From Lachnospiraceae bacterium (lineage in GTDB: Bacteria > Bacillota_A > Clostridia > Lachnospirales > Lachnospiraceae), in contig JAILCT010000171.1 in NCBI GenBank assembly GCA_024690425.1, positions 9,423 through 73,422 of the forward strand: a stretch of 64,000 nucleotides of DNA, in the 5' to 3' direction. The notes below the pieces were generated by a model. That model searched no databases. It worked only from the letters and a program-made list of their open reading frames with translations, and was not told where the DNA came from. A program made the position numbers and the translations under genes. Position 1 is the first letter of the stretch, and every line of letters starts with the position of its first letter. Of this stretch, positions 45,601 through 52,850 are shown one piece after another.

Positions 45601-46110
45601 GACTATGATAAGCGCCGCAAGGGTGTCAAAATAGTTGCCCTCCCTTGAATACTCCGTAACAAGCTCAGGACACATGTAACCCACGATCCAGCAGATTATC
45701 ATTACTGCCACATTAAGGATGCTCATAACAAGCTGGGCCTTGGCATCAAGGGTCATGACTACATACAGGCATCCAAGGAGCAGCCATACGGGTGCACCCC
45801 CGTATACTCCACCGTTGGTAAAAAACATGACCGGCAGGAATACGAAGATCAGCAGCACGGCTATGACAAGCCTCGCCCTTTCTATCCTGCCCTTTATATA
45901 AGAGTATGCAACGTACAATGCGAAGATAAGGGCACCCGCCAGCGTTGACAGTGTTGCGGAAGGCGGTTCATGCATGATAAGCCCGCATATCACTGCGGCA
46001 AGAAGAGCAAGGATGGAAGCTATGGAGAAAAGCATAAAAAGACGGTCCTTCAGATCGATCGAAGAATCATTCATATAGGCTAGTATCTTTTTCAGGCTCT
46101 TTTTGATCAT
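42697..46110 (-). CDS. Hybrid histidine kinase with inserted DegV fatty-acid-binding domain and C-terminal Hpt
   Basis: This is a 1137-residue membrane kinase. Six membrane helices (about 25-180) are followed by HisKA with SHEIRTP (H215), HATPase (NNAVKYT, DTGMGIS, GTGLGLS), a receiver with IVDDNEMN and FMDHLMPEMDG (D516), and a DegV domain at about 611-895. DegV landmarks are all visible: IATSTMSDLP, TSDPPTEEE, ITLTIGSSREYGRA, INSECMSSATGLLVLTAARLA, RRERISPF and GGGTFGILYM. After an acidic linker comes an Hpt domain with VHALKSSSRLVG (H1005). A phosphorelay His-Asp-His to the regulator at 41925 is likely. DegV/FakB proteins bind a fatty acid, so lipid sensing is the inferred role. It overlaps the upstream kinase gene by four bases. 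Confidence 0.9.
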   Translation of the reverse strand: MIKKSLKKILAYMNDSSIDLKDRLFMLFSIASILALLAAVICGLIMHEPPSATLSTLAGALIFALYVAYSYIKGRIERARLVIAVLLIFVFLPVMFFTNGGVYGGAPVWLLLGCLYVVMTLDAKAQLVMSILNVAVMIICWIVGYMCPELVTEYSREGNYFDTLAALIIVSNVFVIMIGFQTRLYHKENELAEEKTRELAELNKAQSRFFSSMSHEIRTPINTVLGLNEIILRQDDASDEIRKDARNIQGAGKLLLALINDILDLSKIEAGKMDIVPVNYNVSSLLSEIVNMIWLKAEEKGLKFNVSIDPEVPRTLFGDEVRIKQILINLLNNAVKYTREGSIGLHMECDFPEKGSVLLKINVSDTGMGISPDALPHLFDTFRRVDEEKNRHIEGTGLGLSIVKQLVELMDGEITVNSVYGQGSTFAVTLKQGISSEKRVGNMSIANIGNISGDEKFRHSFHASNASILIVDDNEMNLQVEKKLIDGTGIKVDLVLSGEEALARTLQSRYDLIFMDHLMPEMDGIECYEKIRMQKGGLNTSVPIIVLTANAGGENIELYNNTGFDGYLVKPVSGMQLEEMLLTHLPKEKVVSTRGDELTGSVRNTASGYAKKKPVAIATSTMSDLPQSIVKELQIGIIPYTVTTNEGIFYDNIDIDSEELVRYMGKDFKFTTSDPPTEEELVAFFSSELQKAHHLIYITLTIGSSREYGRAVNAAKTFDNVTVINSECMSSATGLLVLTAARLAKQNVPVDRIVSELEEAKKLIKCSFVVKNTDVMVRRERISPFINSVLKTLWLRPMLRMKNDKLGVGTFLFGDERRCYEKYIKNALPANIYPDKSLVFVTYAGMEEEDLLWIEEKLTERVKFDKVIFQKASAGITSNCGGGTFGILYMVKGNHNYNLGSFFAREDEEIEDDLENTGEDDQDEPAGGMTGAEDDAAVEQEAEDPPEWYEQIPGIDAEAAIKNSGSKDAFLSVLKIYYDSYEDKSEEIQKYYDTGDWKNYTVKVHALKSSSRLVGAMKLGDDAEALEMAGNDKDTEYITSHHADMMEEYRTIRDALEDGLEAPDDLPDIDPAMLADAYAGLNEFADARDYELARMILDSVKEYSLPGDDEERFGRINTRLAALDWDGIKEILKETEN

Positions 46111-48152
46111 CGGTTGTCACCTCCCTCAGATCTTATTAAATCCTCAGGCAGAACACGCCTCATGACATGCTCAAATTCCCCGACATCGATCGGCTTGGCA
46201 ATAAATCCGTTGAACCCTTCCCTCGCGAACATCTCCTTGGCACCGCTTAAGGCATTGGCAGTAAGTGCGATGATGATGGGATCTTTCCCGCTCTCGCCTG
46301 CCTCCTGCCGTATACGCTTCATCGCTTCCACTCCGTCCATCTCGGGCATCATGTGGTCCATAAAGATCACATCATATTCTCCCGACCTGTACTTCTCTAT
46401 GGCTTCCTTACCGCTTGTCGCCGTATCGGCAAACATCCTGTATTCCCGAAGCAGGCCTGTCGCAACCACAAGGTTCATCGGTTCATCATCCACTACAAGT
46501 GCGCTTACACCCGTAAAACGTATCTTCCCCGTACTCTCCGCCTTGAAGCCGGATTCATCACCGTTCAATATGCGTACGACAGGGAACCCGTACAGGGGCT
46601 TGGGCATTACGAGTACACCGCTTCCAGGTGTGGGAGCGAATCCGTCGTTGGCCGATACTATGACCCTGTATCCATCTTCCGAAAGCTTATCAAGCATGTC
46701 ATGATCCGCTTCATATTCTTCCTGCCCGGTAAAAATGTGAGATACATCCAGATCATTTATAAGCTGCTCAAGTTCTCTCTTGTCATCAGCCGAATACAGC
46801 CTTGCCTTTATACCTTTTGCAAGGTTGATCGCCATATTCCTGTTGAAATCCCTAAGCTCGGGGATCTTATATTTCTCCGGCCTTATATAGAAGACGAGAT
46901 CCTTCTTTACTTCTTCCTTCACAGCCAGGCAGGGAGACGGATCGACCACGCTCTGGGGAATGGACAGGCGTACTGTTGTCCCTTTACCCTTGGTGCTGTT
47001 TATACTTATAAACCCGCCCATCTTATGAACGATCCCGTACACTATGGGAAGTCCTATACCTATACCGCCCGTACTGCGGTCGCGCTTTTTATTGGCCTGA
47101 TACATTCCCTTTGAAACGCGGGATATATCGGCACGTGTCATTCCCATACCGGTGTCCGTTACCTCGATCGTCAGGTTCACCCCGTAATCACGTGGAACCG
47201 AAAAGACCTTGATGTACACTCCTCCCTTTTTCGTGAACTTAACCGCATTATCAACAAGATGCCGGAACAGCTTATGCAGCTTCCCGATATCACCCCTTAA
47301 CATTGACGGTGTTTCAGGCACCAGATCCACAATAAGCTCAAGAGCGTTCTTGTTTTCTCTTGCATTGTAGTCCGCCACCACATCATTGATAAGGGATATG
47401 CACATATAGTCGTCTTCCTCAAGGAGAAGTTCACCCCTCTTTATCTCGGTATAATCCTGAATGTCTTCTATCTGATGTGACAGCCTGATGCCTGCTGCCT
47501 GGATAGCAGACAGCTCCTTAATGTCGGAAGTCTTGCGTATAAGGGTCGTCATTCCGCTGATCACATTTACGGGGGTTCTCAGCTCATGTGAGATATTGGA
47601 AAGGAAGTCCTCCATGTCATGGCCGTTCTCCCGTACGGATTCCTGCCACTTATCTATCTTCTCATGTTCAATGACCCTGTATTTGACCGTGATCCTGCTG
47701 AATATGTACATGATAAGCACGGTACCGATATGATAGACGATCCTCATAGAGGTAAAGGCTCCCATATTGAGCTTACCCTTGCTGTACAGAAAATAGAACT
47801 GAAGGATCATCACGATGATATATTCGGAAAGGATAATGTTAAGAAGACCAATGCGGTCAGACATGGTAAAGGTTACCATGAAAAGTACGGTTGATGCGGA
47901 GATATCAAAAAGGCTTGTGTCATGAACACCATGATAAAAAAGCAGAAAGGCTGCAAAGGTAAAGCATAGGTTTATCCTGGCAGCCGCGGCCGGCTTTCCG
48001 GCTATGTGAAACCACCATAAGGCGACCATGCCGACCAGCACTACGGGCGGGATCCAGAATTCCCATCCTCCGAAGCGATTCTGCAATATACACGATATTC
48101 CGGCCAGTGTGGCTATAGATATCATCAGGCGTTCTTTTCTGATATAGTCCAC
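46107..48152 (-). CDS. Hybrid histidine kinase
   Basis: The 681-residue protein has about six N-terminal membrane helices, HisKA with SHELRTPVN (H189), HATPase (DNAVKFT, DTGMGMT, GGIGIGLPIV), a receiver-like segment of about 100 residues without a clear Asp (about 420-525), and a typical receiver with VVDDEPMN and FMDHMMPEMDG (D599). The start is GTG (48150-48152) with GGGAGG five bases upstream. It follows the chemoreceptor gene after a stem-loop and overlaps the DegV kinase gene. The signal is unknown. Confidence 0.88.
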   Translation of the reverse strand: MDYIRKERLMISIATLAGISCILQNRFGGWEFWIPPVVLVGMVALWWFHIAGKPAAAARINLCFTFAAFLLFYHGVHDTSLFDISASTVLFMVTFTMSDRIGLLNIILSEYIIVMILQFYFLYSKGKLNMGAFTSMRIVYHIGTVLIMYIFSRITVKYRVIEHEKIDKWQESVRENGHDMEDFLSNISHELRTPVNVISGMTTLIRKTSDIKELSAIQAAGIRLSHQIEDIQDYTEIKRGELLLEEDDYMCISLINDVVADYNARENKNALELIVDLVPETPSMLRGDIGKLHKLFRHLVDNAVKFTKKGGVYIKVFSVPRDYGVNLTIEVTDTGMGMTRADISRVSKGMYQANKKRDRSTGGIGIGLPIVYGIVHKMGGFISINSTKGKGTTVRLSIPQSVVDPSPCLAVKEEVKKDLVFYIRPEKYKIPELRDFNRNMAINLAKGIKARLYSADDKRELEQLINDLDVSHIFTGQEEYEADHDMLDKLSEDGYRVIVSANDGFAPTPGSGVLVMPKPLYGFPVVRILNGDESGFKAESTGKIRFTGVSALVVDDEPMNLVVATGLLREYRMFADTATSGKEAIEKYRSGEYDVIFMDHMMPEMDGVEAMKRIRQEAGESGKDPIIIALTANALSGAKEMFAREGFNGFIAKPIDVGEFEHVMRRVLPEDLIRSEGGDNR

Positions 48153-48175
48153 TTCTACCTCCCTATTGGGGAACT

Positions 48176-48200
48176 CCTCTTACCCGTATCAGGTAAGAGG
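48176..48200 (-). terminator. Stem-loop at the end of the chemoreceptor gene
   Basis: A perfect 9-base-pair inverted repeat (CCTCTTACC, 7-base loop, GGTAAGAGG) spans the stop codon. No T run follows, so it is more likely an mRNA-processing or stability element than a full terminator. Confidence 0.5.
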
Positions 48201-50297
48201 ATCGTTTCCGTTCCAGTTGAACTTGGCAGTGATCTCAACAAGCTCCCTGACAGCTTCCCTTGCATCCTGAAGCTTCCTGTAACCCTGCTCGTTGGAGATA
48301 CGCATTTCATTGGATCTTTCGGCTATATCATTGATCCGCTCAGCGGAATTGCCTGTCATTCCATTGATATCGTCTGTTGCCGATACTATCTCTTCTATAT
48401 GGCTCTCAAGCGAATCGGTACCGGCGCGGACACGGGACATAACATCGATAAAGTAATCCGCATCCTCTCTGTAGCGTGCTCCGGAATCCTGGAACATTCC
48501 ATAATCCGTAAGTACCGTCTCCTCAAGGAAAGTCATAAGCTCGGAGATACATTCATTGAGGTTGGATACCGAATCACTGACCTCATCAACGATACCGCTG
48601 ATATTGTCTACAGTGTTAAGCGTCTGGGCAGCAAGAGCTCCGATCTCATCCGCAACAACCGCAAATCCGCGTCCCGCATCTCCCGCACGTGCAGCTTCGA
48701 TACTTGCATTCAATGCGAGAAGATTGGTGTTGGAGGATATGCTCTTGATATCATCGGTAAGCTCATGGATGCGGTTAACGGCCTTGGATTTCTCGATGGC
48801 CTCGTCACTCCTCTGCTTCATGACAACATACATCTGGTGGGTCTTCTCACTGGATACGGTACTCCTGTGTTCCATCTCACCGGCCCTGTTCTGTATCTCT
48901 TTTGAATCCTCTTCACTCTTGACTGCGAGATCATAGATCTCCCTGGTCTGGTGCCTTGCCTCTTCAACGTTATGAACGATCTGGGCGGTATTACCTGCGG
49001 CAACCTTCATGCCTTCGGCAAGATGTCCGGTCTCTGCATTGTTGTCGTCGGTCCTTGAATTGTTCTCCCGCATGATAGTATCAAGTTCATCGATACTTCC
49101 CGATATGGTATGTTCCACATTCACAAAGGAATCGACCATATCACGGAATGAAGCCCTCATGTCACGGACTCCGTTGGCCATCTGTCCGATCTCATCCTTA
49201 TGGGTCGTAAGATCCTTCCCGCCGTCAGCGGAACTAAGATCCAGCTTCGCGGTCCTGTCTATGATATGCGTAAGTGCAAGGATAGGCTTGGACAGGCCGT
49301 TTCCTACCAGGAAGCCGACAACGCCGCTTACCAGCACGGCAAGAGCGATCGCTCCGAGGATCGTATACAGAAGCGTATAGGCTTCCGAGAATATCTCGGA
49401 TTTCGGAGCTGTGAGCAGGAGTACCATCCCGTTATGAAGGGGATTGGCTACCAGCATCTTATCAACTCCGTTGTATTTGTATTCATAAGCGGTATCGGCG
49501 TCACCTGCAGAAGAGATAAAGGCTCCGACTCCTGACAGCGAACCGTCAAGCGTCGATATGTCCTGCCCGGGATCCATGTTCTTGTGATACAGTATCTCTC
49601 CATTACCCTTGGTAATGATACCGTAGCCCGAGTCAAACAGGGACAGCTCATCCACCTTGTCCGTAAGGGCATCGAAGGATATGTCCATGCCGACTATACC
49701 TATTGATGTACCGTCCTCTGCATAAATGGGTACCACGTAAGATATCATATATACGTTTATATTGCTGTTAAGGTAGGGATCCATCCAGATGGGTGCACCG
49801 TTCTGCACGGGAATGTAATACCAGCCCACATGCTCAAGGTCCGACGGATCATACATGGTAAAGTCAGTCGGTGTGACTGCTGTAAAAGGATCTGACAGAT
49901 TGTCCCTTGTGAGGAAACATCCCGATGTCGGATTGGAATACTCGGGATTGTAACGGATATAACTGGTGATGGCACCATCCGTATGCTCCGAAAAACGGAA
50001 GACCTGATCCATGACTTCGTATGTATACGCATCGGCATAATTCTTATCGGAGAAAAACCTCCGCTCGCTTATGCCGCTTGATACTATCTCTGCAAGGATA
50101 TTGACCGACTGCTCAACCCTTAAAATGGTGGAATCGAGCTCATTGGTCACAGCCTCGCTCTGATTGATCATACTCCGCCTGGAATCTGCCTCTGATATCT
50201 GCATGGTGGTCCTTATAGAAAGCAGACCGACGATCATGGCAGTAAGCAGTGAACAAAGCATAATCCCCAATATGATCTTTATTCGTATGGTCTTCAT
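48189..50297 (-). CDS. Methyl-accepting chemotaxis protein with double-Cache sensor
   Basis: A 702-residue chemoreceptor has a membrane helix (about 8-30), an extracellular dCache-type domain (about 35-300; VGWYYIPVQNGAPIWMDPY and VVPIYAEDGTSIGIVGMDIS are typical), a second helix (about 315-340), HAMP, and an MCP signalling tip with TNLLALNASIEAARAGDAGRGFAVVADEI. It should steer motility through CheA/CheW. ATG 50297 is chosen because AAGGAG lies before it; an in-frame start 12 codons upstream covers the operator-like repeat. It is the first gene of a signalling operon with two kinases and a regulator. Confidence 0.92.
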   Translation of the reverse strand: MKTIRIKIILGIMLCSLLTAMIVGLLSIRTTMQISEADSRRSMINQSEAVTNELDSTILRVEQSVNILAEIVSSGISERRFFSDKNYADAYTYEVMDQVFRFSEHTDGAITSYIRYNPEYSNPTSGCFLTRDNLSDPFTAVTPTDFTMYDPSDLEHVGWYYIPVQNGAPIWMDPYLNSNINVYMISYVVPIYAEDGTSIGIVGMDISFDALTDKVDELSLFDSGYGIITKGNGEILYHKNMDPGQDISTLDGSLSGVGAFISSAGDADTAYEYKYNGVDKMLVANPLHNGMVLLLTAPKSEIFSEAYTLLYTILGAIALAVLVSGVVGFLVGNGLSKPILALTHIIDRTAKLDLSSADGGKDLTTHKDEIGQMANGVRDMRASFRDMVDSFVNVEHTISGSIDELDTIMRENNSRTDDNNAETGHLAEGMKVAAGNTAQIVHNVEEARHQTREIYDLAVKSEEDSKEIQNRAGEMEHRSTVSSEKTHQMYVVMKQRSDEAIEKSKAVNRIHELTDDIKSISSNTNLLALNASIEAARAGDAGRGFAVVADEIGALAAQTLNTVDNISGIVDEVSDSVSNLNECISELMTFLEETVLTDYGMFQDSGARYREDADYFIDVMSRVRAGTDSLESHIEEIVSATDDINGMTGNSAERINDIAERSNEMRISNEQGYRKLQDAREAVRELVEITAKFNWNGNDPLT

Positions 50298-50311
50298 GGC
50301 ATTCTTCTCCT

Positions 50312-50327
50312 TGTAAATGGGTTTACA
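50312..50327. promoter_or_regulatory. Operator-like inverted repeat in the chemoreceptor leader
   Basis: TGTAAATGGGTTTACA has 6-base inverted arms around a TGGG centre. It lies 14 bases before the ATG, downstream of the -10 box, and shares 15 bases with the glpK site at 29663. Confidence 0.55.
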
Positions 50328-50356
50328 CTTCATACCCCCGGAAGTGTACTGTTTAT

Positions 50357-50362
50357 ATTATA
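50357..50362 (-). promoter_or_regulatory. -10 box of the chemoreceptor operon
   Basis: A perfect TATAAT on the minus strand has TTTTCA 17 bases upstream as a weak -35. A GTGTAAATGG half-copy of the operator-like motif lies in the spacer (50367-50376). Confidence 0.5.
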
Positions 50363-50408
50363 CTTCCATTTACACATGATGAAAAGCCCCGAAGCCCTAT
50401 ATTTTCAT

Positions 50409-51161
50409 CTATATCACGTATTCAAGCTTGTCCGCAAAATGCCCGAGGAACTGTGCCGTTCGCGGATTCTGCGGATTCTTCAGAACATCCTTTGATCTTC
50501 CCTTCTCAACGACATAACCATCCTCCATGAACACCACATGATCTGCCACATCCAGGGCAAATTCAAGCTCATGCGTGACTATTATCGAGGTGATACGTTC
50601 CTTGGATATATCACGTATTATCTGAAGGACTCCCTGTACCATTTCAGGATCCAGTGCACTAGTGGGCTCGTCAAAAAGGATGACCTCAGGCTTTAATGCC
50701 AGCGCCCTGGCTATACCCACCCTCTGTGCCTGTCCGCCTGACAGCTGGGCAGGATAGTGATCCTTCCACGGGAGCAGCCCCACCTGGTCAAGCTGGTCGA
50801 TGGCAGTACGTCTGGCCTCTTCTTTTGTATATTTCTTCGCCTTTATGAGAGGGAGCATGATATTCCACAGGGCGGTCTTATTCTCATAGAGGCTGAAATT
50901 CTGAAAGACCATCGCAGTGGTCGATCTTATCTCCTTTATGTCCGCGGGAGTAAGCTTCTCAAGATCATATTCCCTGCTGCCGATGGTAAGCCTGCCGCTG
51001 TCGGCTTTTTCCAACAGATTTACGCAGCGGAGTGTGGTTGACTTGCCGGACCCCGACGGGCCTATCACGGCAACGGTCTCTCCTGTCTGTACTTCAATGT
51101 CTATTCCCTTTAATATGGCCTTGTCGCCGAAGGATTTATGCAGGCTGCTCAACTTGATCAT
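50409..51161 (-). CDS. Polar amino-acid ABC transporter ATP-binding protein
   Basis: The 250-residue ATPase has Walker A GPSGSGKST, signature LSGGQAQRVGIARAL and Walker B VILFDEPTSALDPEM, of the GlnQ/TcyC type. It powers import with the permease and binding protein encoded upstream in the same operon. ATG 51161 is chosen since GGAAAGG lies nine bases before it; two upstream ATGs sit on the ribosome site itself. It overlaps the permease gene by 26 bases. Confidence 0.92.
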   Translation of the reverse strand: MIKLSSLHKSFGDKAILKGIDIEVQTGETVAVIGPSGSGKSTTLRCVNLLEKADSGRLTIGSREYDLEKLTPADIKEIRSTTAMVFQNFSLYENKTALWNIMLPLIKAKKYTKEEARRTAIDQLDQVGLLPWKDHYPAQLSGGQAQRVGIARALALKPEVILFDEPTSALDPEMVQGVLQIIRDISKERITSIIVTHELEFALDVADHVVFMEDGYVVEKGRSKDVLKNPQNPRTAQFLGHFADKLEYVI

Positions 51162-51855
51162 TATCATCATCCTTTCCGGATCTTACACTGTCCGACTTGT
51201 ATCTTCCAAGGTGGTTCTCAACTTTTTTCTGAAGGACCGTGAGTGCGGTACAGAATATCAGATAGACTGCCGCAACCTCTATATAGAGAGCCAGAGGTTC
51301 ATAGGTCACTGCCACGATGCGCTGTGTCGCCATGAACATTTCGGTTATCGTTATGTTTGCCGCAAGGGATGTATCCTTAACAAGCGATATGAACGTATTG
51401 AAGAGAGCCGGTATACAGTTCCTTATGGCCTGAGGGAGTATGATATGGAGCATGGTCTGCGGATACGTAAGCCCGCATGCAAGGGCACCTTCCGTCTGGC
51501 TCTTCGGAATGGCAAGGATCGACCCCCTTATCGTTTCCGAAGCATAGGCACCGACGTTCAGGGAAAATGCAACTATCGCCGAAGGAACGGCCTCTATGTT
51601 GACCCCTATTCCCGGCAGCCCGTAAAATATGATAAACAGCTGTACAAGAAGGGGCGTTCCCCTGAACACCCATACGTAGAACCTGCATATTTGCGACAGT
51701 ACCTTAATGCCCGCGACCCTTATGATGGCCGTGATTATAGCAATGATAAAACCCAGCGCAAACGAGATAAGCGTCAGGGGGATCGTATACACCAATCCCG
51801 GCAAGAGTATTTTGGGTAGTGAACTTATCAGTATTTCAGCTAATCTTGTGCTCAT
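51136..51855 (-). CDS. Polar amino-acid ABC transporter permease
   Basis: A 239-residue inner-membrane permease of the His/Glu/Gln/cystine family with about five helices and the EAA-like loop SQTEGALACGLTYPQTMLHIILPQA. ATG 51855 has GGGAG eight bases upstream; a longer GTG-initiated reading has no such site. The C-terminus is charged (SGKDDDNDQVEQPA). Confidence 0.9.
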   Translation of the reverse strand: MSTRLAEILISSLPKILLPGLVYTIPLTLISFALGFIIAIITAIIRVAGIKVLSQICRFYVWVFRGTPLLVQLFIIFYGLPGIGVNIEAVPSAIVAFSLNVGAYASETIRGSILAIPKSQTEGALACGLTYPQTMLHIILPQAIRNCIPALFNTFISLVKDTSLAANITITEMFMATQRIVAVTYEPLALYIEVAAVYLIFCTALTVLQKKVENHLGRYKSDSVRSGKDDDNDQVEQPA

Positions 51856-51876
51856 GATCTGTCTCCCTGACTGTAT

Positions 51877-51891
51877 CCCGGTCACGCCGGG
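51877..51891 (-). terminator. Short stem-loop between binding-protein and permease genes
   Basis: CCCGG, a 5-base loop and CCGGG form a short perfect hairpin in the 45-base gap after the binding-protein gene. No T run follows. It may lower downstream expression or protect the 3' end of the upstream message. Confidence 0.35.
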
Positions 51892-51900
51892 TGTTCCTCA

Positions 51901-52710
51901 TTAGTTGGGTACCGTTATGTCAGTACCGAAGTATTTCTCTGATATCTCCTTAAGCCTGCCCTCATTCTTAAGCTGTGCAAGGGCTTCATTCAGAGCTGCC
52001 TGAAGATCATCATCGCCCTTTCTTATGAGTATGGCCGACTCAGTTGCCTCATCCGATGTGGCTACTATCTTGGCATTTGCATCAGGCTGATTGGCGATAA
52101 AGTCATAAAAGGTAACGTTATCGTTCACGGTAGCATCAACCCTGTTCTGGAGTACCAGCTGTATGGATTCATTGAAGCCGCTGGTCGAAATTATATTGCC
52201 GCCGTAACTCTCGGCCACCTGAGCCCAGTTGCTGGTCACGGTAAGTGATACATCCTTACCGTCAAGGTCTTCGAAGCTCTTTATCTCATCATTATCCTCA
52301 TTTACGATCACAACTCCGTAAACATAGGTGTAAGGATCTGAGAAGAGGTATTTCTCCAGCCTCTCTTCCGTGATGCTCACCTGGTTGGATATCGCATCAT
52401 ACTTATTGGCATCAAGACCTGCAATGATACCGTCCCACTGGGTCTCGGTGAATCTGGCTTCCACACCGAGCTTTTCGGCTATGGCACGAGCGACCTCAAC
52501 ATCAAATCCGACAAGTTCACCCGAATCATCATGGAATGAATACGGTGCATAAGTTCCTTCTGTAGCAAAGGTTATAAAACCTTCCTTTTTAATCTTCTCA
52601 TATGTGCTCAATGCGGATGCAGCCTTCCCGCATCCTGCAAGTCCCGTAACTGCCAATACGGCTGCTGTCGCTGCCGCGATCACCCTTTTTGTTATCTCTC
52701 TTTTTCTCAT
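51901..52710 (-). CDS. Polar amino-acid-binding lipoprotein (cystine type)
   Basis: The 269-residue lipoprotein has a signal ending VTGLAGC and the SBP family 3 fold with ITFATEGTYAPYSFHDDSGELVGFDVEVARAIAEK-type N-terminus, RFTETQWDGIIAGLDANKYDAI and a C-terminal LKEISEKYFGTD. The pattern is closest to cystine/cysteine-type binders (TcyA-like), but polar amino acids in general cannot be excluded. AGGAGG precedes ATG 52710. It is first in its operon. Confidence 0.88.
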   Translation of the reverse strand: MRKREITKRVIAAATAAVLAVTGLAGCGKAASALSTYEKIKKEGFITFATEGTYAPYSFHDDSGELVGFDVEVARAIAEKLGVEARFTETQWDGIIAGLDANKYDAISNQVSITEERLEKYLFSDPYTYVYGVVIVNEDNDEIKSFEDLDGKDVSLTVTSNWAQVAESYGGNIISTSGFNESIQLVLQNRVDATVNDNVTFYDFIANQPDANAKIVATSDEATESAILIRKGDDDLQAALNEALAQLKNEGRLKEISEKYFGTDITVPN

Positions 52711-52760
52711 GTATTTTTCCTCCTCAGCTATATTTAATGCCTTCTCAAACAGCTAGCATT

Positions 52761-52789
52761 ATCATACTTATGCTGACCGGATTTGTATA
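52761..52789 (-). promoter_or_regulatory. Promoter of the amino-acid ABC operon
   Basis: On the minus strand TATACA (52784-52789) and TATGAT (52761-52766) are spaced 17 bases, about 50 bases before the start codon. Confidence 0.55.
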
Positions 52790-52796
52790 ATACATG

Positions 52797-52835
52797 AAAA
52801 TAATAGCGGGTTATAGCACGAAGCTATAACCCGCT
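52797..52835 (-). terminator. Rho-independent terminator of the xylosidase operon
   Basis: A perfect 13-base-pair stem (AGCGGGTTATAGC / GCTATAACCCGCT) with a 5-base loop is followed on the minus strand by ATTATTTT. It closes the operon that ends with the GH120 gene. Confidence 0.85.
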
Positions 52836-52850
52836 GTAATGCATTCAGAT

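Noticed and set aside
46353..47114. Plus-strand open frame of 253 codons and others of 160-240 codons across 43000-47000
   Set aside because: They lie opposite the two hybrid kinase genes, whose domains are intact; the antisense products have no domain-like sequence.
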